Shown: positions 1 to 8,240, counted from the first letter of the stretch. The stretch is 64,000 nt of DNA from Robiginitalea aestuariiviva (GCF_029537735.1 NZ_JARPUQ010000001.1:1088696-1152695), one strand, 5' to 3'. The notes: generated by a model not told the origin, from the letters alone. Program-made: numbers and translations.

Positions 1-75
1 CCCCATGTGAACATCGCAGACCTGGTGGTGATGCCAACGGCCCAGGCCAGCAGTACCATTGTCCGGAAAGAATGA
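1..75 (+). CDS. 3' end of an unrecognised protein (truncated by window edge)
   Basis: The first 24 codons of the window are open in frame 1 and end at a TGA at 73-75. The visible tail begins PHVNIADLVV and ends with STIVRKE. The stop overlaps the ATG of the next gene in an ATGA junction (72-75), so the two are probably cotranscribed and translationally coupled. Too little is visible to name a family. Confidence 0.6.
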   Translation, partial: PHVNIADLVVMPTAQASSTIVRKE

Positions 76-1208
76 TCAATAAGCGGCTGCTGATCAAAAG
101 CCTCCTGGCGCACAACGACGAAAACAGTTTTTACGATAAAAAGCGCTTTATCGATATTGGCACCAAGCAGGGAAAGGCCAAATTCCTGAAACACGTCTGT
201 GCCCTGGCCAACAGCAACCCAGCCAACCGGTCTTACATTGTGGTGGGGGTGGAAGATGCCGATAACGCCATTCTGGGGGTCGATTTCTTTGATGACAGCA
301 AAATCCAGAACCTGGTAAATGCCTATCTGGACCATCCCCCGAAAATCGCCTACGAAAATGTGCAGTTTCCCAACCTCCCGGAGGGCAAGGTGGTGGGATT
401 GGTAACGATCTCTGCTTCCGGGAAGGTTTGCGCCTTGCGGAAAAATATCTGGAAGTATTTTGCCGGGATGGTATTCTTCCGGGAGGGCAGTATCAGCAAA
501 CCCGTGAAGGAAGCCCAGGAGCTGGTCGATGTCAATTCGGAAGTGGTGGGCCGCATCGAACAGCACGCCCGCAATAATATTGAGCTTACCCTGGACGGGG
601 TTATTGACTTTATCAATTACCGCCACCCGGACCTGCCCAGCCACTACAGGGTCTTTAAGGAGCAGTTTGTGGTGTGCTGGGCGGGCCACCGGAAGGTGGT
701 TAAGGAACAGGAGTATTTGTCGCGGGTAGACATTGAACTGATCAACGAACAGGTCAAATTGTTTTATTCCGCCCTGGACGAGGTGTCCATCCGCCTGGAC
801 GAAAACTCCTTCACCATTGTGGAATACGTGTACCTGGGGCTGGAACGGCAGAAACATTACTACCCCCTGGAACAGGTTGCCATCCGGTTCCGCGAAAACG
901 GGGCGTACCATATCGAAAGCGAGCTGATCTTTGAACCGCCCCAATACGAACGCAAGACCCTGCACCACATCTACAATTCCAGTACGGCAGTCCTGACCCG
1001 CCTGCGCAGGGGCATCCCTTTAAAACCAAGGGAGTGGGAAGATTTGGTACAAGTCCCTTCCCTCTTACTGATCTGTTACCTGAACGGTTTTGAAAATGCC
1101 CGCGAAGTTATGCTGGAGGCGCGTACCTGGATGAAGGGTTACCACCCGGATGCCCACGAATCCCTGAAGGAAGCCCTGCGAATTTTGCGTAAGGTGAGGT
1201 ACAGTTAG
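72..1208 (+). CDS. AlbA_2 (Schlafen-type AAA_4) domain protein
   Basis: 378 residues. The N-terminal part (about residues 15-140) looks like the AlbA_2 domain formerly called divergent AAA_4: it has FIDIGTKQGKAKFLKHVCAL followed by the strand-glycine pattern SYIVVGVED and ILGVDF. Such domains are linked to nucleic-acid binding and are often annotated as ATP-binding proteins. No Walker A or B motif or C-terminal winged helix is evident, and residues 150-378 match nothing I recognise. The start is the ATG in the ATGA overlap with the preceding gene. The stop overlaps the amylosucrase stop on the other strand by 4 nt (TTAG, 1205-1208). The domain call is fairly secure but the role is unknown. 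Confidence 0.75.
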   Translation: MINKRLLIKSLLAHNDENSFYDKKRFIDIGTKQGKAKFLKHVCALANSNPANRSYIVVGVEDADNAILGVDFFDDSKIQNLVNAYLDHPPKIAYENVQFPNLPEGKVVGLVTISASGKVCALRKNIWKYFAGMVFFREGSISKPVKEAQELVDVNSEVVGRIEQHARNNIELTLDGVIDFINYRHPDLPSHYRVFKEQFVVCWAGHRKVVKEQEYLSRVDIELINEQVKLFYSALDEVSIRLDENSFTIVEYVYLGLERQKHYYPLEQVAIRFRENGAYHIESELIFEPPQYERKTLHHIYNSSTAVLTRLRRGIPLKPREWEDLVQVPSLLLICYLNGFENAREVMLEARTWMKGYHPDAHESLKEALRILRKVRYS

Positions 1209-3136
1209 AATTTTTTCAACCAGAGTAAGGCATAGGGCTCCAGTTCCAGCAAGCCGCTGTGAATGGAGGTTTTACTGCCATCGACCAGATTTTCATACTG
1301 CCCGCCGGAAAGGTATCCCAGGCGTTCCACCCAGCTGGCATTGAGCACCTGTGGTGCGGCGTCAAAATTCGCGATCACCAGCAGGCCCCCGGTGTTACCG
1401 CGCCGCTCCATGACCAGCAGGTGCGGGTTGCCCGGGAGGTGCCAGGAAGTGTTGTTGGCGTCCGTGAGCTCCGGGAGGGATTTCCGCAGTCCGATCAGGT
1501 GCTGCAGGCTTTGGAAAATACGCGTGGCAGGCAGGTCCGGCTCGCCAAGCCGCGCAACGGTATCCCAGTCGTGTATGGGGCGGTTCACCCAGCGGCTGTC
1601 GTCTGCCATATCCGGGTTTTTCAGATAGGAGTAATCATTGCGCATTCCCAGTTCATCCCCGGCATAGACCAGGGGCACGCCCGGGGCGGCCAGCACAATC
1701 CCGTAGAGCATAACCAGCTTATCCATGGCTGCGGTTGTGGCTTCCATATCTCCCGCCTCCAGTGCTTTTTCCAGCCCCAGCAGGGAGGCGGCACTGCCCG
1801 TGATGCGCCCGTCTCCGGTAAGGGGGTTGTACATAAACACGGCCCCGGCTGCCGGGGACCAGTCCAGGCGCTGGCAGTAATAGTCCAGCAGGAAACGCCG
1901 GTGCATCTGCGGGTTCCAGCCCAGGGCTGCAATATGGGCATCGTCAAAGCCCAGGCCAATATCGTCGTGGCAGCGGATGTAGTTGATCCAGGTGCAGGAC
2001 TCTGGTTTAGCCGGCATTTCGTGCAGGCTCTTGTAGAGTAACAGGGTCTTTTTGGTGGCCACTGCATCCCAGAGGCAGGCCATCAGGGTGGCATGGTAGG
2101 CCAGTTCGCAGGCGTTTCCTTCCAGGCGCCCCTCCCCGAAATACTTCACAATTTCGTGAGGAGCCACAATGGCTTCGGCTAAAAGGACCACCCCCGGGGC
2201 CACGGTTTGCAGACAGAGCCGGAACAGGCTGATGAGCCTGTGGGCTTCCGGGAGGTTTTGGGAAACCGTACCTATTTTTTTCCAGAGGAAGGCCAGGGCG
2301 TCAAACCGCACCACGTCAATCCCCAGGTTGGCCAAATGGACCAGGTTGCCAAGCATTTCGAGGAATACCTCCGGGTTGGTGTAATTCAAATCCCACTGGT
2401 AGGTGTTGAACACGGTCATAACCCAGCGGTCCATCTCGGGGATGTAGGTAAAATTTCCGGGGGCGGATTCCGGAAAGATTTCAGGCAGGCTGGCCTCAAA
2501 GGCATCGGGCACGCTGCGATCCGGATAGGTGTAGTAATACTGCTGGTATTTCGGGTCTCCGGCCTTGGCCTTTACGGCCCATGGGAATTCGTCTGAGGTG
2601 TGGTTGACCACAAAATCCAGCATCAGGCAGATGCCGTGCTCGCGAAAGGTTTTGGAGAGCTGCTTAAAATCCGCATCAGTGCCGTAGCGGGGGTCAATGT
2701 CGGTGTAGCTGTTTACGGCGTACCCCCCGTCACTGGGCCCTTTTGGCCGTTTGGTTAGGGGCATCAGGTGCAGGAAATTGATGCCCAGTTTCTGAAAATA
2801 AGGCAACTTAGCCTCCAGGCCTTTCAGGTCTGTACTGAAACGATCCACATAGAGCTGCATCCCCACCCACCGGTGGGATTGGTACCAATTTCCCTCCTGC
2901 TGGCGTTGGAGGTCCTGGGCTTTCAGCGCTGCCGGCCGCTGTTCAAACCATTGGGCCAGCAGGCCATGCAGGCGGCTAAAGGCATCCTCCTGGTCCGGAT
3001 ACAATCCGAAGAACAGATCCTGCACCAATGTGAAATTGGCTGCGAGCCTTTTTTCGAACAATTCGCGGGGGATTTTCCGGCCCGGGGCCTGTAGTTTTTC
3101 TCCGGCCAGTAAGCGGTGTATTGCGTTTTGGTTCAT
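1205..3136 (-). CDS. amylosucrase (GH13 family)
   Basis: 643 residues, close to the length of characterised amylosucrases. These enzymes transfer glucose from sucrose onto an alpha-1,4-glucan and release fructose. An N-terminal helical region precedes a GH13 barrel carrying all expected motifs: DFVVNH (174-179), nucleophile D279 in VVRFDA, acid/base E321 in LLAEA, and H390-D391 in IRCHDD. The motif SDGGYAV near 135-141 and the extended N-terminus favour amylosucrase over ordinary alpha-amylase or sucrose phosphorylase. No signal peptide is visible, so it is probably cytoplasmic. Its ATG overlaps the fructokinase stop (ATGA, 3133-3136), which fits a pathway in which fructose released here is phosphorylated by the partner. 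A sucrose hydrolase of the same subfamily is the main alternative. Confidence 0.88.
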   Translation of the reverse strand: MNQNAIHRLLAGEKLQAPGRKIPRELFEKRLAANFTLVQDLFFGLYPDQEDAFSRLHGLLAQWFEQRPAALKAQDLQRQQEGNWYQSHRWVGMQLYVDRFSTDLKGLEAKLPYFQKLGINFLHLMPLTKRPKGPSDGGYAVNSYTDIDPRYGTDADFKQLSKTFREHGICLMLDFVVNHTSDEFPWAVKAKAGDPKYQQYYYTYPDRSVPDAFEASLPEIFPESAPGNFTYIPEMDRWVMTVFNTYQWDLNYTNPEVFLEMLGNLVHLANLGIDVVRFDALAFLWKKIGTVSQNLPEAHRLISLFRLCLQTVAPGVVLLAEAIVAPHEIVKYFGEGRLEGNACELAYHATLMACLWDAVATKKTLLLYKSLHEMPAKPESCTWINYIRCHDDIGLGFDDAHIAALGWNPQMHRRFLLDYYCQRLDWSPAAGAVFMYNPLTGDGRITGSAASLLGLEKALEAGDMEATTAAMDKLVMLYGIVLAAPGVPLVYAGDELGMRNDYSYLKNPDMADDSRWVNRPIHDWDTVARLGEPDLPATRIFQSLQHLIGLRKSLPELTDANNTSWHLPGNPHLLVMERRGNTGGLLVIANFDAAPQVLNASWVERLGYLSGGQYENLVDGSKTSIHSGLLELEPYALLWLKKF

Positions 3137-4086
3137 GCCAGGGCTTGCTGGAGTTGTTGGCGGTCCGGCAGGGATTCTATGGCGCCAAAACCTGTTGTGG
3201 TGAGGGCCCCTGCGGCATTGGCTACCCGGACCATTGAGGCCAGGGCATCAAAATCCTGCCCTACTTGCAAGGGATTGTCAGTGCGGGCAAGCTGTTGCAG
3301 CAGGCATCCGATAAAGGCATCGCCTGCCCCGGTAGTATCCACGGCCTTAACCGGGATGCTGGGAACAACGGTTTTGCGTTCTCCCATACTCAGCAAGGTG
3401 CCGTCCTTTCCGAGGGTAACCACAATGATTTCAACCCCTTTTTGATGGAGGAGGTTACAGGCCTCCATGGTATCCTCGGCACCGCTCAACAGCTGGGCTT
3501 CTTCCAGGCTGAATTTGCAGAGGTTTGCCTTTTCGATAAAAGGGGTACATTTTTTTACAAAATCGGCTTCCCGGTTTTTCCAGAGATCCTGCCGGAAATT
3601 GGGATCAAAGCTGATGAAGGCCCCGCAGGTAAGGGCGTCGAAAAAATAATGATTATAGGCAGCCTCCAGTGGCCCGCCCAATAGAGCGGTAGCCGCACCC
3701 AGGTGGATGAGGTTGCCCTTGAAGTCCTCCTTAACCGATGGCAGGTATTTGAGTTCTCGGTCTGCGCCCCGGCTAAAGACAAAATCCCGTTCCCCGTCTT
3801 CGGCAATGGAAACAAAGGCCATGGTGGTGAAGGTGCTGCTGCGCTGCAGGTAACGGGTGTCTGCCCCCTGGCTTTCCAGGGTGTGCTGCAAGAAGGTGCC
3901 AAATGGATCTTCCCCCACGCATCCGATAAAGGCGCTTTGACCGCCGAGTTTGGATATGGCTGCAGCCACATTGGCCGGGGCCCCGCCTGCCTTGCGCGTA
4001 AACTGCTGTGCCCGGGAGAGGTTACTCCCCTGGTTTTCGGCTACAAAGTCGATCAATAATTCTCCGATGCAGAATACCTTTCTCAT
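3133..4086 (-). CDS. PfkB-family carbohydrate kinase, probable fructokinase
   Basis: 317 residues with the ribokinase/PfkB fold. The substrate-side motif AGGAPANVA lies at 33-41, and the signature DTTGAGDAF (250-258) supplies the catalytic Asp D256 and the anion hole. It would phosphorylate a free sugar with ATP in the cytoplasm. Fructose is inferred as the substrate because the downstream amylosucrase gene, overlapping by 4 nt, releases fructose from sucrose. The gene is first in this two-gene minus-strand operon; a promoter-like TTTTG-N21-TACATTTC lies upstream (4125-4158). Other sugar specificities within PfkB cannot be excluded from sequence alone. Confidence 0.87.
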   Translation of the reverse strand: MRKVFCIGELLIDFVAENQGSNLSRAQQFTRKAGGAPANVAAAISKLGGQSAFIGCVGEDPFGTFLQHTLESQGADTRYLQRSSTFTTMAFVSIAEDGERDFVFSRGADRELKYLPSVKEDFKGNLIHLGAATALLGGPLEAAYNHYFFDALTCGAFISFDPNFRQDLWKNREADFVKKCTPFIEKANLCKFSLEEAQLLSGAEDTMEACNLLHQKGVEIIVVTLGKDGTLLSMGERKTVVPSIPVKAVDTTGAGDAFIGCLLQQLARTDNPLQVGQDFDALASMVRVANAAGALTTTGFGAIESLPDRQQLQQALA

Positions 4087-4124
4087 AACTGGCAGTACGG
4101 GCTTTGATGGCCGTGTTCAGGGTT

Positions 4125-4158
4125 GAAATGTACTTTAATTTGTGGGTTCCTCCCAAAA
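4125..4158 (-). promoter_or_regulatory. putative Bacteroidetes-type promoter of fructokinase-amylosucrase operon
   Basis: Read on the minus strand, TTTTG (4158-4154) is followed after 21 bp by TACATTTC (4132-4125), close to the TTG / TAnnTTTG consensus of flavobacterial sigma-A promoters. It would give a leader of about 30 nt before the ATG at 4086. Motif match only. Confidence 0.4.
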
Positions 4159-4302
4159 TTGACCGATTTAAATAGGCTATATCTTTTTGAAATGCGCCGC
4201 AGATAGTATCTTGTAGGGGGTGAGAAAGATAAGCCGGGAAACTCCCCCAAGCCGGCCGACCTGGAGCACCGATTAAAGTTTAATCCTCTAACAAACAGCT
4301 GA

Positions 4303-5421
4303 ATGGGCTTATTTGATGAAATTAAGAAGAAACTGAGCCACGAATTCATTGACATTGTCGAATGGCTGGACCAGAGCAATGACACCCTGGTCCATCGGTT
4401 CGAGCGCTACCAGAACGAAATCAAGAACGGGGCTAAGCTTGTGGTGCGGGAAGGGCAGCAAGCGGTATTTGTAAACGAAGGCCAGCTGGCGGATGTCTTT
4501 GGCCCCGGAACTTACGAGCTAACCACCAAAAACCTGCCTGTCCTGACCACCCTGAAGGGATGGAAATACGGCTTCAATAGTCCATTTAAGGCGGAAGTTT
4601 ACTTTGTGAATACCCGGCTGTTCACCGATGAAAAATGGGGCACGAAAAACCCGGTGATGCTCAGTGACGAACGGTTTGGCCTTACCGAAATCCGGGCCTT
4701 CGGGACCTATAGTTTCCGGATATCCGACCCGGGCAAATTTGTCGTAAACGTGGTAGGCACGGACGGGAATTTTACCAATTATGAGGTGAATGAACACCTG
4801 AAAAGCCTGATCGTTACCCGCTTTACGGATACCGTAGGGGAGGCCAACCTCCCCCTCGAGCTCTACGCGGCCAACACGAGCGAACTCTCGGAAACCTGCC
4901 GGGAGGTCATGAGTCCCGAATTCGGGCGGGTCGGGATAGAGCTGGAAAAATTCTACATCGAAAATGTCTCCATGCCCGAGGAGCTTAAAAAGGAAATCTT
5001 CGAATACAGCCGGCTCGATAAGCTGGACCTCTCCCGCCTGGCCCAGTTCAAGGCGGCCAAGGCCATGGAAGCCGCGGCCTCCAACGAAGGGGGTACCGCC
5101 GGGGCCGGAATGGGGATGGGGATGGGCTTTGTCCTGGCCCAGCAAATGGGACAAATGATGCATCCACCCGCAGCAGCGGGCCCTGCCGCTGCGGTTCCCC
5201 CGCCAATACCCGCTGCCGTAGCTTACTACTATGCCCTTGGCGGGCAACAACAAGGGCCGGTGCCATTTGAGCGCCTCAAGGAACTCTTTGCCGCCCGGAC
5301 CATTAACCGGGATACCCTGGTCTGGAAGCAGGGATTAGAGGCCTGGACGCCATTGCAGGAAATCCCGGAACTCAAATCCTTCCTGGGGGGCAGTATGCCC
5401 CCTCCTTTACCCGGAGCCTGA
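4303..5421 (+). CDS. SPFH-domain (YdjI / virion-core-like) protein with C-terminal GYF_2 domain
   Basis: 372 residues. Residues 1-240 resemble the cytoplasmic SPFH proteins of the YdjI / virion-core-like group: MGLFDEIKKKLSHEFIDIVE, then REGQQAVFVNEGQLADVFGPG at about 49-69 and further beta-rich segments. A low-complexity Gly/Met then Ala/Pro linker (about 258-305) leads to a GYF_2 domain (about 308-361; YYYALGGQQQGPVPFERL, LVWKQGLEAWTPL). In Bacillus, YdjI works with zinc-ribbon and membrane partners to recruit PspA to stressed membranes; whether that holds here is inference. A zinc-ribbon membrane protein and a phosphatase follow in the same direction. The ATG is the only reasonable start. 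Confidence 0.82.
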   Translation: MGLFDEIKKKLSHEFIDIVEWLDQSNDTLVHRFERYQNEIKNGAKLVVREGQQAVFVNEGQLADVFGPGTYELTTKNLPVLTTLKGWKYGFNSPFKAEVYFVNTRLFTDEKWGTKNPVMLSDERFGLTEIRAFGTYSFRISDPGKFVVNVVGTDGNFTNYEVNEHLKSLIVTRFTDTVGEANLPLELYAANTSELSETCREVMSPEFGRVGIELEKFYIENVSMPEELKKEIFEYSRLDKLDLSRLAQFKAAKAMEAAASNEGGTAGAGMGMGMGFVLAQQMGQMMHPPAAAGPAAAVPPPIPAAVAYYYALGGQQQGPVPFERLKELFAARTINRDTLVWKQGLEAWTPLQEIPELKSFLGGSMPPPLPGA

Positions 5422-5461
5422 TCCCTGAAGGAATCCCGCTGGGGCACTGTTGTTAGCTGCT

Positions 5462-6547
5462 ATGCAAGAGACTATCCAACATTCCGAAAACCGCAAGGCG
5501 TGTGCCCATTGCGGGGCTGAACTGCTGTACAAGCCGGGCTCCGATCAATTGAAATGCCCGTATTGCGGGTTTGAGGCATTTATTGAACCCAATCGCAAGA
5601 GTTTCGAGGAACTGGAGCTGGAGCACTACCTGGACATAACCGGGAACCATGCCCATACGGATACCATCGAATTGCTGCATTGTAAGAATTGCGGGGCCAA
5701 CCAGCATGTGGAAGAGCGTTTTAAGTCTCTGCATTGCGCCTACTGCGGGGAGCCGCTAATCCGGGAAGACCTGTTCCGGGAAGGGTGGGTCCTGCCCGGT
5801 GCTGTGGTTCCCTTCCAAATTGACCATCAGCGGGCCGGGCGTATTTTCCGGGATTGGGTCCGCAAGCTTTGGTTTGCGCCGTCCAAACTCAAACGGGCTG
5901 CTCTGGACCCCGAAGCCATTCACGGGTTGTACCTTCCCTTCTGGACTTTCGATGCCCGGCTAGATGCGGATTATTCAGGAGAACGGGGGGATTATTATTA
6001 CGTAAGAGAACGCTACCAGACCTCTAAGGGGACGCAGACCCGTCAAGTGCGAAAAACGCGGTGGCGCCCTGCTGTCGGAAGTGTTTCCGGGTTTTTGGAC
6101 GACATCCTGATTCAGGCGTCCCAGACAGCTGGCGGGGCTTTGCCGGGAGCGGTTCACCATTGGGATTTAAGCGCCCTAAGGCCGTTCCATTCCGATTTCC
6201 TTTCCGGTTTTACGACCGAAAAGTATACTGTCTCCCTGAAAGAAGGACATCAGCGCTCGTTCCGAAAGGCCAAGGAAACGGCATACCTTTGGATTCGCCG
6301 GGATATAGGCGGGGACGACCAGCGTATCCACCATGCGGACATCCGGCTATCGGAGGAAACCTTCAAACACATTCTGCTTCCGGTGTACGTGAGCAGCTAC
6401 CGCTACAGGGGTAAGGCCTACCGGTTTTATGTTAACGGTCAAACGGCTCAGATCCACGGAAGCCGGCCGTATTCGGCCTGGAAAATATTCCTGACGGTGT
6501 TGCTGGTCCTGTTGCTGGTGGCTGTAATAATCTGGGTAAGCCAATGA
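5462..6547 (+). CDS. double zinc-ribbon protein with C-terminal membrane anchor
   Basis: 361 residues from the ATG at 5462; an in-frame TTG lies 12 nt upstream but the ATG is preferred. Two four-cysteine ribbons are clear: C14/C17 with C32/C35, and C74/C77 with C92/C95. The middle of the protein carries no motif I recognise, and a hydrophobic helix (about 341-358) ends the chain, leaving the ribbons probably cytoplasmic. The architecture recalls the TFIIB-type zinc-ribbon membrane proteins found beside YdjI-like SPFH proteins. It lies 40 nt after the SPFH gene, and its stop overlaps the ATG of the phosphatase gene (ATGA, 6544-6547). No enzymatic motif is visible. Confidence 0.8.
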   Translation: MQETIQHSENRKACAHCGAELLYKPGSDQLKCPYCGFEAFIEPNRKSFEELELEHYLDITGNHAHTDTIELLHCKNCGANQHVEERFKSLHCAYCGEPLIREDLFREGWVLPGAVVPFQIDHQRAGRIFRDWVRKLWFAPSKLKRAALDPEAIHGLYLPFWTFDARLDADYSGERGDYYYVRERYQTSKGTQTRQVRKTRWRPAVGSVSGFLDDILIQASQTAGGALPGAVHHWDLSALRPFHSDFLSGFTTEKYTVSLKEGHQRSFRKAKETAYLWIRRDIGGDDQRIHHADIRLSEETFKHILLPVYVSSYRYRGKAYRFYVNGQTAQIHGSRPYSAWKIFLTVLLVLLLVAVIIWVSQ

Positions 6548-7269
6548 GAACACTGGTAATCGGCGACATACACGGGGGGCTGCTGGGCCTCCGGCAACTG
6601 CTGGAGCGGGCCGCCCCTGGCCGCGAAGACCGCCTTATTTTCCTGGGGGACTATGTGGATGGTTGGAGCCAGGCTGCCGAGACCGTAGATTTCCTGATAA
6701 CGCTCGCCACCCGGCACACCTGCATATTCCTGCGGGGCAACCACGACGACCTTTGCCTGGACTGGCTCCGCGACAACAGGCAACCGGAGTTGTGGCTGCG
6801 TTCCGGAGGCGCCGCTACCCAAGCTTCCTATCGGGGTGTCGGGGCGGCCGAGCGGCAGCGACACATCCAATTCCTGGAGAGTACCCTGCCCTATTTTCTG
6901 GACACGGACAGCCGCCTGTACGTGCATGCCGGATTTACCAACCAGCGTGGGGTGGAGCATGAATATTTTTCCAAAACCTTCTTCTGGGACCGGACCCTTT
7001 GGGAGATGGCCCAGGCACTGAATCCCGGACTGGACCCGTCCCACCCGAGTTACCCGCCCAGGTTGCGGCTGTACCGCGAAGTATATATCGGGCATACCCC
7101 GGTAACCCGCCTGGGCTACACCACGCCCCAAAGGGCGGCCGGGATCTGCAATGTGGATACAGGCGCCGCTTTCAAGGGGCCGCTTTCAGCCCTGGAGGTA
7201 TCCTCTGGGCAGCTCTGGCAAAGCGATCCGGTGCACCTGTTGTACCCGGAGGAACAGGGCCGGAACTAA
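6544..7269 (+). CDS. PPP-type metallophosphatase (serine/threonine phosphatase-like)
   Basis: 241 residues carrying the metal-binding signatures of the PPP family: GDIHG (7-11, with D8 and H10), GDYVDG (35-40, with D36 and D39) and GNHDD (65-69, with N66 and H67), with downstream His in YVHAGF and YIGHTP. It probably hydrolyses phosphoserine/threonine, or dinucleoside polyphosphates as in ApaH relatives. It is cytoplasmic, with no signal peptide. It is translationally coupled to the zinc-ribbon gene upstream, so it may act on that membrane-associated module. It converges on the next gene with 16 nt between stops and no obvious terminator. Confidence 0.88.
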   Translation: MRTLVIGDIHGGLLGLRQLLERAAPGREDRLIFLGDYVDGWSQAAETVDFLITLATRHTCIFLRGNHDDLCLDWLRDNRQPELWLRSGGAATQASYRGVGAAERQRHIQFLESTLPYFLDTDSRLYVHAGFTNQRGVEHEYFSKTFFWDRTLWEMAQALNPGLDPSHPSYPPRLRLYREVYIGHTPVTRLGYTTPQRAAGICNVDTGAAFKGPLSALEVSSGQLWQSDPVHLLYPEEQGRN

Positions 7270-7285
7270 AGGTAGAAAGTAAGAG

Positions 7286-7804
7286 CTACAATTTCCCGTG
7301 GTCGTGTTCGTCCTGCCAGCGGGCCAATTCTTTCCATTTGCCTTCATAGGCCATACGGGCTTGCATGGGCCATGAGGAAGGGTCGTGGACCTTAAAGCGG
7401 TCCCCCCCGGAATCCAGGACTTCCTGGCACCGGGCTACCGAAGTGTCCGATAGGGCTTTCCAGGTATGAATATCAAAATTATGGAAGAGCCCTTCGATCT
7501 TCGGGCCAATGCCCTCCACAATCTTCAGGTCGTTTTCCTTCACGGACTTGCCAAAACCGGCTTTGGCCGCCTTGGGATCAAATGGGATGTTCGAGACGGC
7601 TTCCGCAGCTTGCCGGGCTTCGGAAAGGCGCACCTTGCATTGCTCCAATTCCGATTGGAGGCCTGCACTCCTGGACTTCTCGGCTTCCAGGGCAGCCCCG
7701 GCATCGCCACTTCGTTTTCCCCAGAAATAACCGATAATCAGGCAGACCACCCCAACCAGCAGGAGCAAAATCCATTGGGCGGTGCTCATTGTAGAAATAT
7801 CCAT
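7286..7804 (-). CDS. membrane-anchored helix-hairpin-helix protein
   Basis: 172 residues. One N-terminal membrane helix (about 9-29, WILLLLVGVVCLIIGYFWG) is followed by a charged, probably coiled-coil stretch (34-70). A C-terminal helix-hairpin-helix-like domain (about 91-165) begins NDLKIVEGIGPKIEGLF and ends with SSWPMQARMAYEGKW. The latter domain is widespread in Bacteroidetes, often at the end of ribosomal-protein-L21-like or membrane proteins, and is thought to bind nucleic acid non-specifically. No biochemical role can be given. It is a single-gene unit, convergent with the phosphatase gene. Confidence 0.75.
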   Translation of the reverse strand: MDISTMSTAQWILLLLVGVVCLIIGYFWGKRSGDAGAALEAEKSRSAGLQSELEQCKVRLSEARQAAEAVSNIPFDPKAAKAGFGKSVKENDLKIVEGIGPKIEGLFHNFDIHTWKALSDTSVARCQEVLDSGGDRFKVHDPSSWPMQARMAYEGKWKELARWQDEHDHGKL

Positions 7805-8164
7805 ATGGCGTCAGGTATTTGGTGTTAGCAAGAACGGGCCGTGGGGGCTAGGGACAAACCTGCAGCAGGCCGTACCGGGGGCAAATTTCCATGGCCACCA
7901 ACGGAAGTTTAAGGTATTAAAAAAAACCCAATCTATCAGGGTCTCAGTGCCTTTTCACAACGGGAGAAGCATTCGGGGGCCAGGGCGGGGTACCACTTAT
8001 ACAATATTTGGTACCACCCATACAATTCGAAGCAGGGGTGTAGGTTTTGAAAGATATTTTCGGGTATCTCAGTTTCAGTCCTGCCCCTCCCGACAAGGTT
8101 ACGGCACTGGGTCAGGACACCAATTCAAACCTTAATTGTTTTGGATTAGTTTGGTTAGTTTGGA
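7805..8164. other. gene-free region with possible structured RNA and direct repeat
   Basis: No convincing ORF lies between 7804 and 8308. The right part holds an inverted repeat GTCCTG (8078-8083) / CAGGAC (8113-8118), then a T/G-rich tract (8150-8163, TTTGGTTAGTTTGG), and it runs directly into a plus-strand intrinsic terminator at 8165. That arrangement suggests a plus-strand transcript, possibly non-coding, starting somewhere in 7990-8070. I match it to no known RNA family. The left part (7805-7985) shows nothing I can interpret. Confidence 0.35.
7989..8026. repeat. 21 bp-spaced direct repeat, operator-like
   Basis: GGTACCACTTATACAAT (7989-8005) recurs as GGTACCACCCATACAAT (8010-8026). The two copies match at 15 of 17 positions and their starts are exactly 21 bp apart, two helical turns, so both would face the same side of DNA. 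Each contains the palindromic core GGTACC. This looks like a tandem regulator site for the transcript ending at 8205. Confidence 0.4.
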
Positions 8165-8205
8165 AATCCGCCCTTGTTCCACCTCAACACCGGGCGGATT
8201 TTTTC
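8165..8205 (+). terminator. intrinsic terminator
   Basis: AATCCGCCC (8165-8173) pairs perfectly with GGGCGGATT (8192-8200) and runs into TTTTTT. The only upstream plus-strand gene is more than 890 nt away, so it probably ends an unannotated transcript. Confidence 0.75.
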
Positions 8206-8240
8206 TGTTTTTACCCCATTTTATCGCATTGCCTAAGGGA

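Noticed and set aside
1259-2041. Long plus-strand open frame opposite the amylosucrase gene
   Set aside because: It is a shadow of the coding strand; composition is atypical (Gly, His, Gln, Val rich), and the opposite frame has complete GH13 motifs.
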